Shown one piece after another: positions 9,501 through 17,364 of a DNA stretch of 64,000 bases; position 1 is the first letter of the stretch; every line of letters begins with the position of its first letter. The DNA comes from Diacronema lutheri. Taxonomy: Eukaryota > Haptophyta > Pavlovophyceae > Pavlovales > Pavlovaceae. Made by a program: the position numbers and the translations under genes. The stretch lies in contig JAGTXO010000002.1 in assembly GCA_019448385.1 (NCBI GenBank), positions 186,001-250,000 on the forward strand, read 5' to 3'. Under the pieces are notes generated by a model that saw only the letters and a program-made list of their open reading frames with translations, did not search any database and had not been told where the DNA came from.

Positions 9501-12500
9501 CTGCAGCGAGACGCGCGACGCCCACGGCCGGCCGTCACACAGCGCGATGAGCGCCGTCAAGCCGCCCCCGCGCACACGCCAGCCATGCGCGACGATCCTG
9601 GGCGCGGTGCCTGGCGCAGCTGCTGACGAGCAGCCGCTCAGCACGCGCGCGCGCACGCGCCGCACCGCGCTCAGCGGCGCGTCGAAGAGCTCCGCACGCT
9701 CGGCGCGCGCGCGCGCGAGCGCGGCGAGCGGCGCGAGCTGCGAGCGCCTAACGGCGCGTGGCCCGGCGGCGGCGGCGGTGGCGGTGTCCGCGCTCGGCGG
9801 CTGCTCAGCGGTCGTCGCTTGCGCGCTGCTTGGCGCGTCGGCTTGCCAGCGCGCGCGCCATTGCCACATCGGCCTGGACCCCGCGCTCTCGCCGTCATCG
9901 TCGCAGAGCGCGCACAGGGGCAGCGCGAGCGCGAACGCAGCCGCCGCGTCCGCGCGCGCGCCTCGCGCGCAGAAGGCGGCGAGCGCGGCGGGCCAGCTGA
10001 GCGCCGTGTCGTTGTCGGACGGCGGGTTGGCCGCCATCTCGAGGTGCGCGTACCCGCTACGCGTGCTCCACCGGCCGCTACCCGGCTGGCCGCGCGTGGT
10101 CGCGGCCCCCGCTTCACCCGCCGTCGCGGCCGCGGCGTGCACGGCCGCGGATGCGACGGCGGGCTGCGCGCTCGAGCGGCGGCGCGGAGGCGCGGCCGGC
10201 GCGGCGAGAGCGCAGCGCGACGCGTGGCACGCCACGTTCGCTCCGCAGCGCAGCGCGGGGCGCGCCCGACCGAGCGTGAGCTGCCAGCGCGCCTGCGCGA
10301 GCGACTTGCGCTCCTCGCACTGGGCTGCGCCGTCGGTCGCGCCGCCGCGCGCTGCCGCCGCGCCGGCCGGCCGAGCGCGCGCGCTCGCGCTGAAGAGCGC
10401 CACGCCCGGTGCGCAGTGCACGGCGAGCAGCACGCCCCTGGGCAGCATCCCCCTATCAACGAGCGCCCCGCGTTCAGCGTGCTCACCAATCGCGCAGCCG
10501 AGCCGCGCGCAGCAAAACGAGGCGTGCGATGGCTGCGCCGGCCATTCGTCCGGCGCGCAGCCGCCGGCACGCGGCGCACCGCTCCTCCGCGCCGCGCACG
10601 CCGCTCCGCACGCGTGCGCGCGCGTCGCGCACGCGTGCAGCAGCGCATCGACGTCGAGCACTGGCACGCAGCCGGCGGCGCACACGCGCCACGCGTCGCG
10701 GGAGCTGGCGCAGCGCGCGAGCACGAGCGCGCCGCGGCAGCGCGCGCCGAGCTGGGCTGCGATCGCGTTGGCGAGCGGCGCGGCAAAGGCGCAGCTCGCA
10801 CCCGCGCCCGCGCACCCGCCCTGTGTGCGGCGCGGCGCGTGCGCACACGCCAGCACGACGGGCGAGCGGAGCGTGTCGACGGCGGGCCGCTGGCGCCCGC
10901 CGTCCGGCTCGTACCGGTCGAGGCGCGCCGCGTCGGCGTGCGGCAGCTCGAGCGACGCCATGCTGCACGGCAGATACACGCCGTGCAGCCCGCAGGATGA
11001 GACGAGGTCGCATGCATTGTCGACGATCTGCGCCCACACGGCCGAGTCGCGCATGTTGCGCGCGAGGCGCGCGTGAGGCGCGCCCACGCCGTCGCGCGAG
11101 CTCGTGTGCACGCAGTGCGAGAGCAGCGGCGCGACGTGGCCGGTACGCTGGTCGACGGCGCGCAGCGTCGCTCCCCCGTGCTCGCCCTCCGTGCACACCG
11201 CGCACGCGTCCAACCGCAGCGCAAGGAGTACACGCACGCCGACACCGCGTGCCGTTGCGCAGAGCGACGCGAGAGCGCTCGCGCCGCCCAGCTCGGCGCG
11301 CGGTGTCGAGCCGCAGCCGGGCGTGGTCGCGTCCTCGAGCACGAGCAGCCGGACGCCGCCACGCGCGAGCGCGACGAGCGAGCGCTCGAGCGCGCCAAAC
11401 GTGCGCTCGTCGGCCGGCGACTCGCCGGGCGGCGCGTGCCAAGCGTCGCGCGCAGTCGAAGCGGCGCCTTCGCGCGAGCGCCCGCCTGCCTCGCTCCGGG
11501 CGGGCGCGGTCGCCGGCCGCGCGTGCGGCGCAAACGGCGCGAGGGTGATGTCACGCATGCATGCCCCGTCACTCCGTGTCGTGCACTCATCCGCGCACTC
11601 GCCTCTGCCGCCGGCCGGGCAGGCCGGCCGGGCCGGCGCGTCGCGCGGCGACTCGGGCGACTCGCTCTCGCCGCACCGCTCGCCGCCGTGCCCGCGCTGC
11701 GGCTGCTGCGGCTGCGCGCCCGCGCGATCCGCCCGCGTAACGGCCATGCGGACAGGCGCAGGCACGCGGCCCAGGGGAGCCGGTGCAACGCCCGACTCAG
11801 TGCCGCCGAAAGCAACGACCTGCGCCGTCAGCCCTGCGCGCACGTCCGGAGCGAACGCGACGATGCGGCCGCACGCGGCACCGACGCCGCCGGCGGGCGC
11901 GAGCGCGCTTCCGTCCGGGAGGACGCGCACGAGGCGCCAATCGTACGCTCCGGACACGCCGGCCACGCCGGGCAGCGTGAATGCGGCGCGCGCGCCGGCC
12001 GCCGCGCGCGCGCGGAGGTTGACCGAATGCGTCGTCACGCGCCGGCAGAGCAGCGCGCCTCGCATGCGCTCGGCTGCGGCGCCGGCGCAGCGCAGCGCGT
12101 GCGGCTCGGCCACCTGCACGTGCCAGCGCCCGCGCCATACGCCGCGCGCGGCGTCCTCGTCCACGTCGTCGTCGGCGCCCGCGCGCCACGCACCGCGCGG
12201 CGCCAGTGAGCGCGCAGCTGGGCGCGCCTCCGCGTGCAAACCATCGTCATCGCCATCGCCATCGCCATCGCCATCGCCATCGTCCTCGCTCGAGAAGGAG
12301 GAGGACGAGGAGCAAGCGGACGAGGCGGAGGAGGAGCGCGAGTTACGATCGTCCTGCTGGCTGCGCCGCACCCGCGCCGCGCGGATGCCGTCCGCCGAGC
12401 GCGAGTCTGCCGGTAGTCTGACTGTGAGTCGATCGCCCACTTTGCAGACTGTCACCGGCAGCGCTGACTCGAGCTGCCAGCTCGTGCAATCGCGCAGCAC

Positions 12501-13313
12501 GCCGAGCAGGCGGCGCGCGGCCGATGCGACAGCCTGCGCGCGGTGCCCCGTGCACGCGACGAGCAGCACCTCGAGCCTGCCCAGCGCGCCGTCGTCCCCG
12601 CTGAGCTGCGCGCTCACCAGACCGTTCTCAAGCGCGCACAGGCCGACGTCCGAGCAGCCGCTCCCTTCGACCAGCTGCGCGGCGGTCGCGTGGTAGCGCT
12701 CGACAGTGAATGCGTGGCGCTCGACATACGCACACCAGACGAGCAGCTGCCGCGCCGCACCCTGCCCGTCCTCTGGCGCCCAGCCGCCGTCGCGCGAGGC
12801 CCGCGCGGCGGACACGGCGCGCGCGTCGAGCGCCGCCCAGACGGCCGCGCACACCATCACCTCGGCGCCCGTGTCGAGCGCGCCGCGCGCGCGCGCAGCG
12901 AGTGCGAGCGCGCGCATGACGAGCGGCGTGGCTGACGCGTCCGCATCCGCGGCGAGCGGCACGCGCAGCACGCTGCCGCACGTGACGCGCTCGGCCTCGC
13001 CGCCGTCGTCAGCATCCGGACCATCCGCGAGCAGCTGGTCGACGTCGGCGACGTGCAAACGCGCGCGTAGCCCGGTGCGGACCGACGCATCGAGCATTCC
13101 GCCGCACAGCGCACGCGCAAGGCACGCCTGGTTGGCGACGAGCATATGCGCGTACAGGACGAGCTCGCCGCTCGCGCTCGTGTGCGCGCCTTCGCCGGGC
13201 GCGTGCAGGCCGCGCGCGAGGGCGCGCACGGTCTGCGCGGCCCACTGCGCGCGGCTGCATGCCCCATCGACGTGGAGCACCGCCACCAGCGCTGGCGAGA
13301 GCTCCAGGTACAT
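6558..13313 (-). CDS. giant multidomain GT5 glucan (starch/glycogen) synthase-like protein
   Basis: An unbroken 2,251-codon frame. Residues about 1550-2235 form a GT5 starch/glycogen-synthase catalytic unit: a GGLGVF nucleotide-sugar loop, SNDWTT, HNLEHGYDGF, GRVCRQKGVHLLLDAF, and FEPGGLVQHEF with the E-X7-E pair. In the KXGGL loop the usual lysine is not kept (ALGGL), so activity should not be assumed. Upstream, residues about 640-860 have alternating strand/helix character faintly like a GH13 amylase barrel, and about 1290-1400 looks like a beta-rich carbohydrate-binding segment; both are weak calls. N-terminal 300 residues are unrecognised. Fungal alpha-1,3-glucan synthases also join an amylase-like region to GT5, but no C-terminal membrane domain is seen here. 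Coding minisatellites lie at 7371-7487, 9149-9265 and a DG repeat at about 12243-12285. Probable role is storage or wall glucan synthesis. Confidence 0.82.
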   Translation of the reverse strand: MYLELSPALVAVLHVDGACSRAQWAAQTVRALARGLHAPGEGAHTSASGELVLYAHMLVANQACLARALCGGMLDASVRTGLRARLHVADVDQLLADGPDADDGGEAERVTCGSVLRVPLAADADASATPLVMRALALAARARGALDTGAEVMVCAAVWAALDARAVSAARASRDGGWAPEDGQGAARQLLVWCAYVERHAFTVERYHATAAQLVEGSGCSDVGLCALENGLVSAQLSGDDGALGRLEVLLVACTGHRAQAVASAARRLLGVLRDCTSWQLESALPVTVCKVGDRLTVRLPADSRSADGIRAARVRRSQQDDRNSRSSSASSACSSSSSFSSEDDGDGDGDGDGDDDGLHAEARPAARSLAPRGAWRAGADDDVDEDAARGVWRGRWHVQVAEPHALRCAGAAAERMRGALLCRRVTTHSVNLRARAAAGARAAFTLPGVAGVSGAYDWRLVRVLPDGSALAPAGGVGAACGRIVAFAPDVRAGLTAQVVAFGGTESGVAPAPLGRVPAPVRMAVTRADRAGAQPQQPQRGHGGERCGESESPESPRDAPARPACPAGGRGECADECTTRSDGACMRDITLAPFAPHARPATAPARSEAGGRSREGAASTARDAWHAPPGESPADERTFGALERSLVALARGGVRLLVLEDATTPGCGSTPRAELGGASALASLCATARGVGVRVLLALRLDACAVCTEGEHGGATLRAVDQRTGHVAPLLSHCVHTSSRDGVGAPHARLARNMRDSAVWAQIVDNACDLVSSCGLHGVYLPCSMASLELPHADAARLDRYEPDGGRQRPAVDTLRSPVVLACAHAPRRTQGGCAGAGASCAFAAPLANAIAAQLGARCRGALVLARCASSRDAWRVCAAGCVPVLDVDALLHACATRAHACGAACAARRSGAPRAGGCAPDEWPAQPSHASFCCARLGCAIGEHAERGALVDRGMLPRGVLLAVHCAPGVALFSASARARPAGAAAARGGATDGAAQCEERKSLAQARWQLTLGRARPALRCGANVACHASRCALAAPAAPPRRRSSAQPAVASAAVHAAAATAGEAGAATTRGQPGSGRWSTRSGYAHLEMAANPPSDNDTALSWPAALAAFCARGARADAAAAFALALPLCALCDDDGESAGSRPMWQWRARWQADAPSSAQATTAEQPPSADTATAAAAGPRAVRRSQLAPLAALARARAERAELFDAPLSAVRRVRARVLSGCSSAAAPGTAPRIVAHGWRVRGGGLTALIALCDGRPWASRVSLQIGPALLPARRSGGAAANRVLVTPVALSNALLLGAHGGADMEGGAWLFCADELLAGQLWFEVPAGARGCTLCVELSAARARHAGTHAGRHAGTHAGRHAGTHAGRHAGTHAGRHAGTHAGTERASNRHGAADDGEGALLATALHRLARLPFALCTRGNAVGALLADGFARQRVADADAAGRAEPRSAPLAAGVRCGDAGGDGARARAARADERRGPLLACLARLAERTGAPTDALRAALATAHACERALSDRRLVELLGCARGEAPRALCAPMAPPSELALASPPASSPLVLALVSPEYARLAGSALGGLGVFVPHLAEALAARAGVTVHVVTPLWARRAGGERVDVRRAHAALGDAAGELRVARFTVDVGSGASPVVSSLHSARVHGVHVHLVACAGHFEGEPYEGFALRSAAVFALASVRALEVCAVCPDVVVSNDWTTALLPAAIRAARGARTASPAGLAERAAALAISRARLLHLIHNLEHGYDGFLLSTAAEVALVEAAGIPASLMVATGGGGGWGAGWASGETHAAPPLAPAARAPWPDVGIVPSAPRACCADLGGARLFSDASLAGSCSASSPSSVDASAFGAARAARAARVAPASTKPAASAQPPPQSSVGASARARAAPLRALAREQLPPPPPSIAGASAPVAVSLTRAALLCSDRWATVGHAYAARLGESARLGESARLGESARLGESARLGESARLGESARLAPLLRARGPPLVAPASVPVALHRAQIAQLGMSRADAKAAVQLRCFGRAAMLPRRPLIAFVGRVCRQKGVHLLLDAFPALLERCGGDAQLIVCGRAAAGDRYASACAAQMSDLRARFPERFWARPAEFCNDGPLVNLAADLCVMPSLFEPGGLVQHEFLAAGTPVVASDADGLRDTLVDVSERPCAGCAFVFRAGNHAALLAALERALTAYHAPDGASWAALQANAVRAARDVGDSARVWHVELQRMCRELPTAAGGEDEPAPPARQAA
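7371..7487. repeat. 18-nt coding minisatellite (SARLGE)n
   Basis: Six near-perfect copies of an 18-nt unit (GAGCCGATTCGCCCAGCC) plus a partial seventh, in frame in the GT5 gene. They encode repeated SARLGE in the loop before the second Rossmann half of the synthase. Confidence 0.92.
9149..9265. repeat. 24-nt coding minisatellite (HAGTHAGR)n
   Basis: Five copies of a 24-nt unit, in frame in the GT5 gene, giving a His/Ala/Gly/Thr repeat directly after the beta-rich segment. Copies are essentially identical, which points to recent expansion or homogenisation. Confidence 0.92.
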
Positions 13314-13408
13314 GCCCTCGGGCGCGCTCCAGGGAACACGCCGCTAGGTTTTACGCGCGCCGCATCATGCTCAAGTGACTAAGCGCCTTTTTAAAACTGA
13401 CGCCAGGG

Positions 13409-14356
13409 ATGCCAGCGATGCTGCGCGTCCTTGTGGTGCTGGCGGCAATGTCGGGCCCGCTCAGCGCGGCTCACGTGCAGCGCGCGCGCGAGCTGCGGGC
13501 CGTGCGTGGCCGAACCGCTGGCTCCCGGCCGCCGGCGTCGGCGTTTGGCCGCGCCAGGCCACCGTTATGCACCTTGTCGGGCGCGCAGGGCGAGCCGCCA
13601 CCGGCAGACACCGCGTTGGTGGTGGAGAAGCAGCCCGCGGTGCCGCGGTTCTCCTGGCGTCTCGTACTCTTCTTCGCCGCCAACCCGCTCGCGCTCCTTC
13701 CAGTCGCTGGTATCGGCGCGCTGCTGCACGTCGGCATCGGCGGGGTGGCGTTCACGCTCACGCCCACGACGGCGCTTCTCGGCGCCGCTCTGGCGCTGCC
13801 GCTGCAGGTCATCACGAGCCTGCCGCTGGAGCGGATCCCCGGGCTTCGCGCCATCGAGGAGATCACGACCGTCAGCCAGTTCCTCTGCTACCTCCTCTTC
13901 GGCGCACGCCGCAGCCTCGGCCACATGTGCAAGGTGCTCGCAGCGAGCACGCTCATCTCCGCCGCGGCCGGCGTGGCGGAGGAGCTCGTCTTCCGCGGCA
14001 CGCTGCAGACGGGGCTGAGCACGCTGCTTGCGGCCGTGGGTGCGCCCGCCGCGCTTTTGCCGTACCTCTCCATCGGCGCCACGTCCGTTCTTTTCGGCCT
14101 CCTCCACTCATACTCTTCATCGCCCGCGTACGCCATCGCCGCGTTCATCGCGAGCCTTTACTTCGGCGCGCTCTTCGCGGCGACGGGAAACATCGTGGTG
14201 CCAGTGCTCGCCCATTTCACCGTCGACCTGGTCTCTTTCGTGCAGGGCTACTTCGAGGTCGTATATAGGAAGACGGACGCCGAGCGCGACGCGCTCTGGC
14301 GGACAGACCAGCCAATCGCGCGGACGCTTCGGCTGGTCGCCGGCTACGCCGAGTGA
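13409..14356 (+). CDS. CPBP-family intramembrane endopeptidase (CAAX/Abi type), probably plastid
   Basis: 315 residues in one exon. After a hydrophobic leader (residues 4-20) and a basic Ala/Pro transit-like region, about six membrane segments follow from residue 75. The intramembrane glutamate-protease motifs are all present: EELVFRG (E191, E192, R196), FGLLHS (H233) and the last conserved histidine in LAHFTVD (H269). In plants and algae such proteins work in plastid envelopes or thylakoids, in protein processing or as membrane scaffolds. The transit-like start suggests a plastid site here. It is head-to-head with the GT5 gene, with 95 bp between start codons. Substrate cannot be predicted. 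Confidence 0.85.
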   Translation: MPAMLRVLVVLAAMSGPLSAAHVQRARELRAVRGRTAGSRPPASAFGRARPPLCTLSGAQGEPPPADTALVVEKQPAVPRFSWRLVLFFAANPLALLPVAGIGALLHVGIGGVAFTLTPTTALLGAALALPLQVITSLPLERIPGLRAIEEITTVSQFLCYLLFGARRSLGHMCKVLAASTLISAAAGVAEELVFRGTLQTGLSTLLAAVGAPAALLPYLSIGATSVLFGLLHSYSSSPAYAIAAFIASLYFGALFAATGNIVVPVLAHFTVDLVSFVQGYFEVVYRKTDAERDALWRTDQPIARTLRLVAGYAE

Positions 14357-14452
14357 CGGAGAACGGCCCTCATCATCATAGTCGCATGCCCAAGCGCGCT
14401 TCCCTTTTTCCCTTTTCCTTTTCGGGTTTTCCTTCCCCGGTCCCGTTTCTTG

Positions 14453-14755
14453 CAGTGCTCGGCGTTTACGCCGAGCGAAGAAATTTTTTGAACGTTTAGA
14501 CTTGGCCGTGGGCTTGTTTACACCTGAACGAACCGTTCATTTACATCGCCTCGACGGTCGCCTGCGTGAACAAACGTGCATGAACGTTCATGTAATCATG
14601 TAAACGACATTGGTGGCTACTCGATTCCCCCGCAGCTGGTGCTGACCCCGCTGTCCTGACGTAAGCGCCGTTAGTATTGTCCAGCCTCGGCCCCGTGCGC
14701 CGGCCTCCCTGCTCACCGCGGCCTGTTGAACGCCTTTCGTAAACGCCGAGCACTG
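14453..14755. repeat. 18-bp inverted repeat pair with internal hairpin
   Basis: 14453-14470 (CAGTGCTCGGCGTTTACG) is the exact reverse complement of 14738-14755. The left arm also overlaps a perfect local hairpin, GCTCGGCG-TTTA-CGCCGAGC (14457-14476). Between the arms lies the palindrome CATGAACGTTCATG (14579-14592). Confidence 0.85.
14661..14676 (+). promoter_or_regulatory. putative promoter motif GTAAGCGCCGTTAGTA
   Basis: Lies 102 bp upstream of the ATG at 14779. Fifteen of 16 positions match GTAAGCGCCGTCAGTA at 36560-36575, which lies 62 bp upstream of the EML gene start. A shared upstream element or initiator region is possible; two instances are not proof. Confidence 0.35.
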
Positions 14756-14778
14756 GTTTCTTGCCTGTTCCGGCCGCG

Positions 14779-15741
14779 ATGAACGGCAGCAGAGGGCATC
14801 TGCCCTTCGGGAGCGCTCTCGCGACGTCCAGGTCGCATCCACTTGCCGTGACGTCCGTTTCGAGCCCGCTCACGCCGCAGCGCATTTCTGCGAGCGAAAT
14901 CTACGGCCCGCGAAGGGCCGCGCGCGAGGCGTTCGACCGGAGCAAGGTCGCGGGCAAGCCGAGCGGGCTGGTCGCAGAGTACCGGCACGTGCCAAAGGTC
15001 CCGCCCATGTCGTATGATCGGCCGACGTACCACATCGTCAAGTTGAACGAGGCGCTCCCCGGCTGCGAATCGGCCAAGGACTTAATCTACAGCGGCAGCG
15101 ACGACCCGTTTGCGCATGGTGCGCGCTCGCCCCCGCACGTAACGCGCGCCGGCCGCGCTGCTGCCGCGTGCTGCGGCCGCGCGGCGAAGCGTCATGTGAG
15201 CCGCGCCGCGGTCGGCTCATGTGCGTATGGTTGCGGCCTGCGCGTGGCGTCTCTCGCAGGTGAGCGCAACCCTCGCATGCCGCTCTTGGCCGAGCAGATG
15301 CGGGTCGCGCTCGGGGGCCACGCGGTGCCTGGGCATGCGGCAATGCCGGCGCCCTCGCATGGCCACGCGTCCGCGCGCCCGCGCCCCGGCCTGCGCTCGG
15401 GCACGCGCAACTCTCTCGGGCCGCCCGCCGCGCCGGCGCCCTCAATCTTCGCGCGCCAGCCACACGCGCCGCACGAACGTGACGGACCGGCGATGGCCGA
15501 CGGCGATCCGGGCTGCGACGCTGATGCGCAAAATCTCGCGTCGGAGGGCGAGCCACACGGCACCGCGCTCGGCGTGCCAGTGCCACACACACCAGCCTCT
15601 CCCCAACCGGGTTTCGGGGGGCTGGGGCCGCAGCCGCGCAACACGATGCCGCTCGGCACGTCGAGGGTTGTGCTGGGCAGCGATTGGGGGCCGATGGCAA
15701 AGGCCAACCACGCGAGGAGCGCTGGCCCGGGCGTGCAGTAG
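14779..15741 (+). CDS. hypothetical protein, two exons
   Basis: Exons 14779-15118 and 15260-15741 give 273 residues. The 141-nt intron (GTGCGCGC...CGCAG) is a multiple of three with no in-frame stop, so an unspliced reading is also open. I favour splicing because the intron is rich in Ala, Arg and Cys codons unlike its flanks. The N-terminal part (ISASEIYGPRRAAREAFDRSK, then a VPKVPPMSYDRPTYH stretch) looks ordered. The C-terminal half is low in complexity, rich in Pro, Gly and His, and ends near a VVLGSDWGPMAKANH segment. No family recognised. It precedes the methyltransferase at 15903 on the same strand. Confidence 0.5.
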   Translation: MNGSRGHLPFGSALATSRSHPLAVTSVSSPLTPQRISASEIYGPRRAAREAFDRSKVAGKPSGLVAEYRHVPKVPPMSYDRPTYHIVKLNEALPGCESAKDLIYSGSDDPFAHGARSPPHVTRAGRAAAACCGRAAKRHVSRAAVGSCAYGCGLRVASLAGERNPRMPLLAEQMRVALGGHAVPGHAAMPAPSHGHASARPRPGLRSGTRNSLGPPAAPAPSIFARQPHAPHERDGPAMADGDPGCDADAQNLASEGEPHGTALGVPVPHTPASPQPGFGGLGPQPRNTMPLGTSRVVLGSDWGPMAKANHARSAGPGVQ

Positions 15742-15902
15742 CCGTGGTGTGGACACGGCCAATCGTAGGCGGCCACGCCAAAGTTTGCGGCACCCGCGGT
15801 GCCCTCCTCGGTCCTCTTGTCCCGGCGTCCGTCGTGTGGACTTCGGGAACCAAAAGAAAGACGTGAGGGACTTGAGCGAAGCTACTCGAAGATTGCGCAA
15901 TC

Positions 15903-17195
15903 ATGGCGCGCGTGTTGCTTGCGGTGACGCTCGGCCTGGCCGCGCACGCGGGGGCGTTCAGTACTCCGGCGGCGCGGCCTGTGCCACGCCACATGCCGCG
16001 CACGGCGCTTGTTGCCCGGCCTCGCGCGCCGCAGCCCGCGCGGACCGGCCGCGCGGTCGTCGCGATGGGCGCGCCCGGGCTGCAGCTCGCGGCGGCCGTG
16101 CTCTCCAACCCGCGCACGCTCGCGCTGGGCGCGTCGGCGGTGGCGTCGGTCGTGGCAGTGCTCGTGTGGCTCGCGCGAAGTCTCACGACGCCTCAGCGCC
16201 AGTATTCGGCGGGCGACGACTTCAACTCGGTGCAGGCCGAGTACAACGCGTGGACCAACGATGGGATCCTTGAGTACTACTGGGGCGAGCACATCCACTT
16301 GGGCTACTACAATGAGGCGGAGCGCGCGGCGGGGTACAAGAAGAAGAACTTCATTCAGGCCAAATATGACTTCATCGACGAGCAGCTCAAGTGGTCCGGC
16401 GCGCCGTCGACGATCACGTCGATCCTCGACGTCGGCTGCGGTATCGGCGGCACGTCTCGCTACCTCGCCAAAAAGTTTCCCGCCGCGACCGTGACGGGCA
16501 TCTCGATCTCGGACGCGCAGGTGGCGCGCGCGACGCAGCTTGCCAAGGCGCAGGGCGTGCCCAACGCAAAGTTTGAGCTCAAGGACGCGCTTAAAATGGA
16601 GTACGCCGACAACTCGTTTGACCTCGTCTGGGCGATCGAGTCGGGCGAGCACATGCCCGACAAGAAGCGCTACGTCGAGGAGATGGCGCGCGTGCTTAAG
16701 CCGGGCGGCACGCTCGTCTTCGCCACCTGGTGCCAGCGCGAGACGCCACCCGACTTTTCACCCGCCGAGCGCAAGACGCTCGACTTCCTGTACGGCGAGT
16801 GGACGCACCCTTACTTCATCTCGATCGAGGAGTACGTGCGGCTGATGAGCGGCACGGGCGTGCTCGAGAGCGTGCAGTCGGACGATTGGGTCAAGGCGCG
16901 CAGCACGCATCGCCGCGCGCCCGCGCCGCGCCGCGCCCGGCGCGCCGCCGCGCTCCGCGATGCCGCCTCACCAGCCGCGCGCGCGCGCGCTGCTTTGCAG
17001 GAGACGATCGCGAGCTGGCGGCACTCAATCTGGGTGGGTGTGTGGGACCCGTGGATCGTCGTTCGCAAGCCGTGGGCGTGGTGGAAGACGGTGCGCGACG
17101 GCGTCACGCTTGAGCGTATGCACCGCGCCTTTGACTGCGGGCTGATGCGGTACGGCATGCTCAAAGCGAAGAAAAAGCTGATGCCCAGCGCGTGA
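15903..17195 (+). CDS. VTE4-like: plastid tocopherol C-methyltransferase-like enzyme
   Basis: Exons 15903-16895 and 17001-17195 give 395 residues; the 105-nt intron is GC-AG (AAG|GCGCGC...TTTGCAG|GAG). A signal peptide ends in AHAGAF, the phenylalanine-marked plastid entry motif, and a hydrophobic segment lies at about residues 60-95. The SAM-binding core follows: WGEHIHLGYY, LDVGCGIGGTSRYLAKKF (motif I), DLVWAIESGEHMPDK and VLKPGGTLVFATW. These are hallmarks of gamma-tocopherol methyltransferases, which methylate the chromanol ring to make alpha-tocopherol; related sterol and phytylquinol methyltransferases share the core, so substrate is inferred. The stop is 169 bp from that of the convergent P450 gene. 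Confidence 0.85.
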   Translation: MARVLLAVTLGLAAHAGAFSTPAARPVPRHMPRTALVARPRAPQPARTGRAVVAMGAPGLQLAAAVLSNPRTLALGASAVASVVAVLVWLARSLTTPQRQYSAGDDFNSVQAEYNAWTNDGILEYYWGEHIHLGYYNEAERAAGYKKKNFIQAKYDFIDEQLKWSGAPSTITSILDVGCGIGGTSRYLAKKFPAATVTGISISDAQVARATQLAKAQGVPNAKFELKDALKMEYADNSFDLVWAIESGEHMPDKKRYVEEMARVLKPGGTLVFATWCQRETPPDFSPAERKTLDFLYGEWTHPYFISIEEYVRLMSGTGVLESVQSDDWVKARSTHRRAPAPRRARRAAALRDAASPAARARAALQETIASWRHSIWVGVWDPWIVVRKPWAWWKTVRDGVTLERMHRAFDCGLMRYGMLKAKKKLMPSA

Positions 17196-17330
17196 CGCGC
17201 GGCGGTGCGCGCGCATTCGGCGCGAGATGGGCCGGCCCCGCGGGCTGCGTGAGCCTTCGCTGCTGCCCTCGGCTGGCGACGGCTGTACGTGGCCCGTGGC
17301 CCTGGATTGTACTGATCGTTGCGCTGTCAC

Positions 17331-17362
17331 GGATGAAACGTGGCCTCTCGGCCCTTTCATCC
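17331..17362. terminator. hairpin between convergent genes
   Basis: GGATGAAA...TTTCATCC forms a perfect 8-bp outer stem, with GGCC/GGCC pairing inside and a TCTC loop. It sits immediately beyond the P450 stop codon, in the gap between two convergent genes. A role in 3' end formation is a guess; eukaryotic polyadenylation does not need such a hairpin. Confidence 0.3.
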
Positions 17363-17364
17363 TC

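Larger units (their letters stand above)
14357..14778. other. intergenic region with hairpin and inverted repeats
   Basis: 422 bp without a convincing gene, and unusually AT-rich for this window: pyrimidine tracts (CCCTTTTTCCC) near 14400-14430 and AAATTTTTTG at about 14490. It holds a perfect 8-bp hairpin, a 14-bp palindrome, an 18-bp inverted repeat pair and a motif also found upstream of the EML gene. It probably contains the 3' end of the CPBP gene and the promoter of the next gene. Confidence 0.6.

Noticed and set aside
8404-11076. 890-codon + strand ORF opposite the GT5 gene
   Set aside because: Antisense shadow of a gene with clear motifs; composition is Ala/Ser/Arg-rich low complexity without domains, as expected from high GC.
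14541-14885. 114-codon minus-strand ORF in the intergenic region
   Set aside because: No signal, domain or sensible start; overlaps the next gene's first exon and the inverted repeats.
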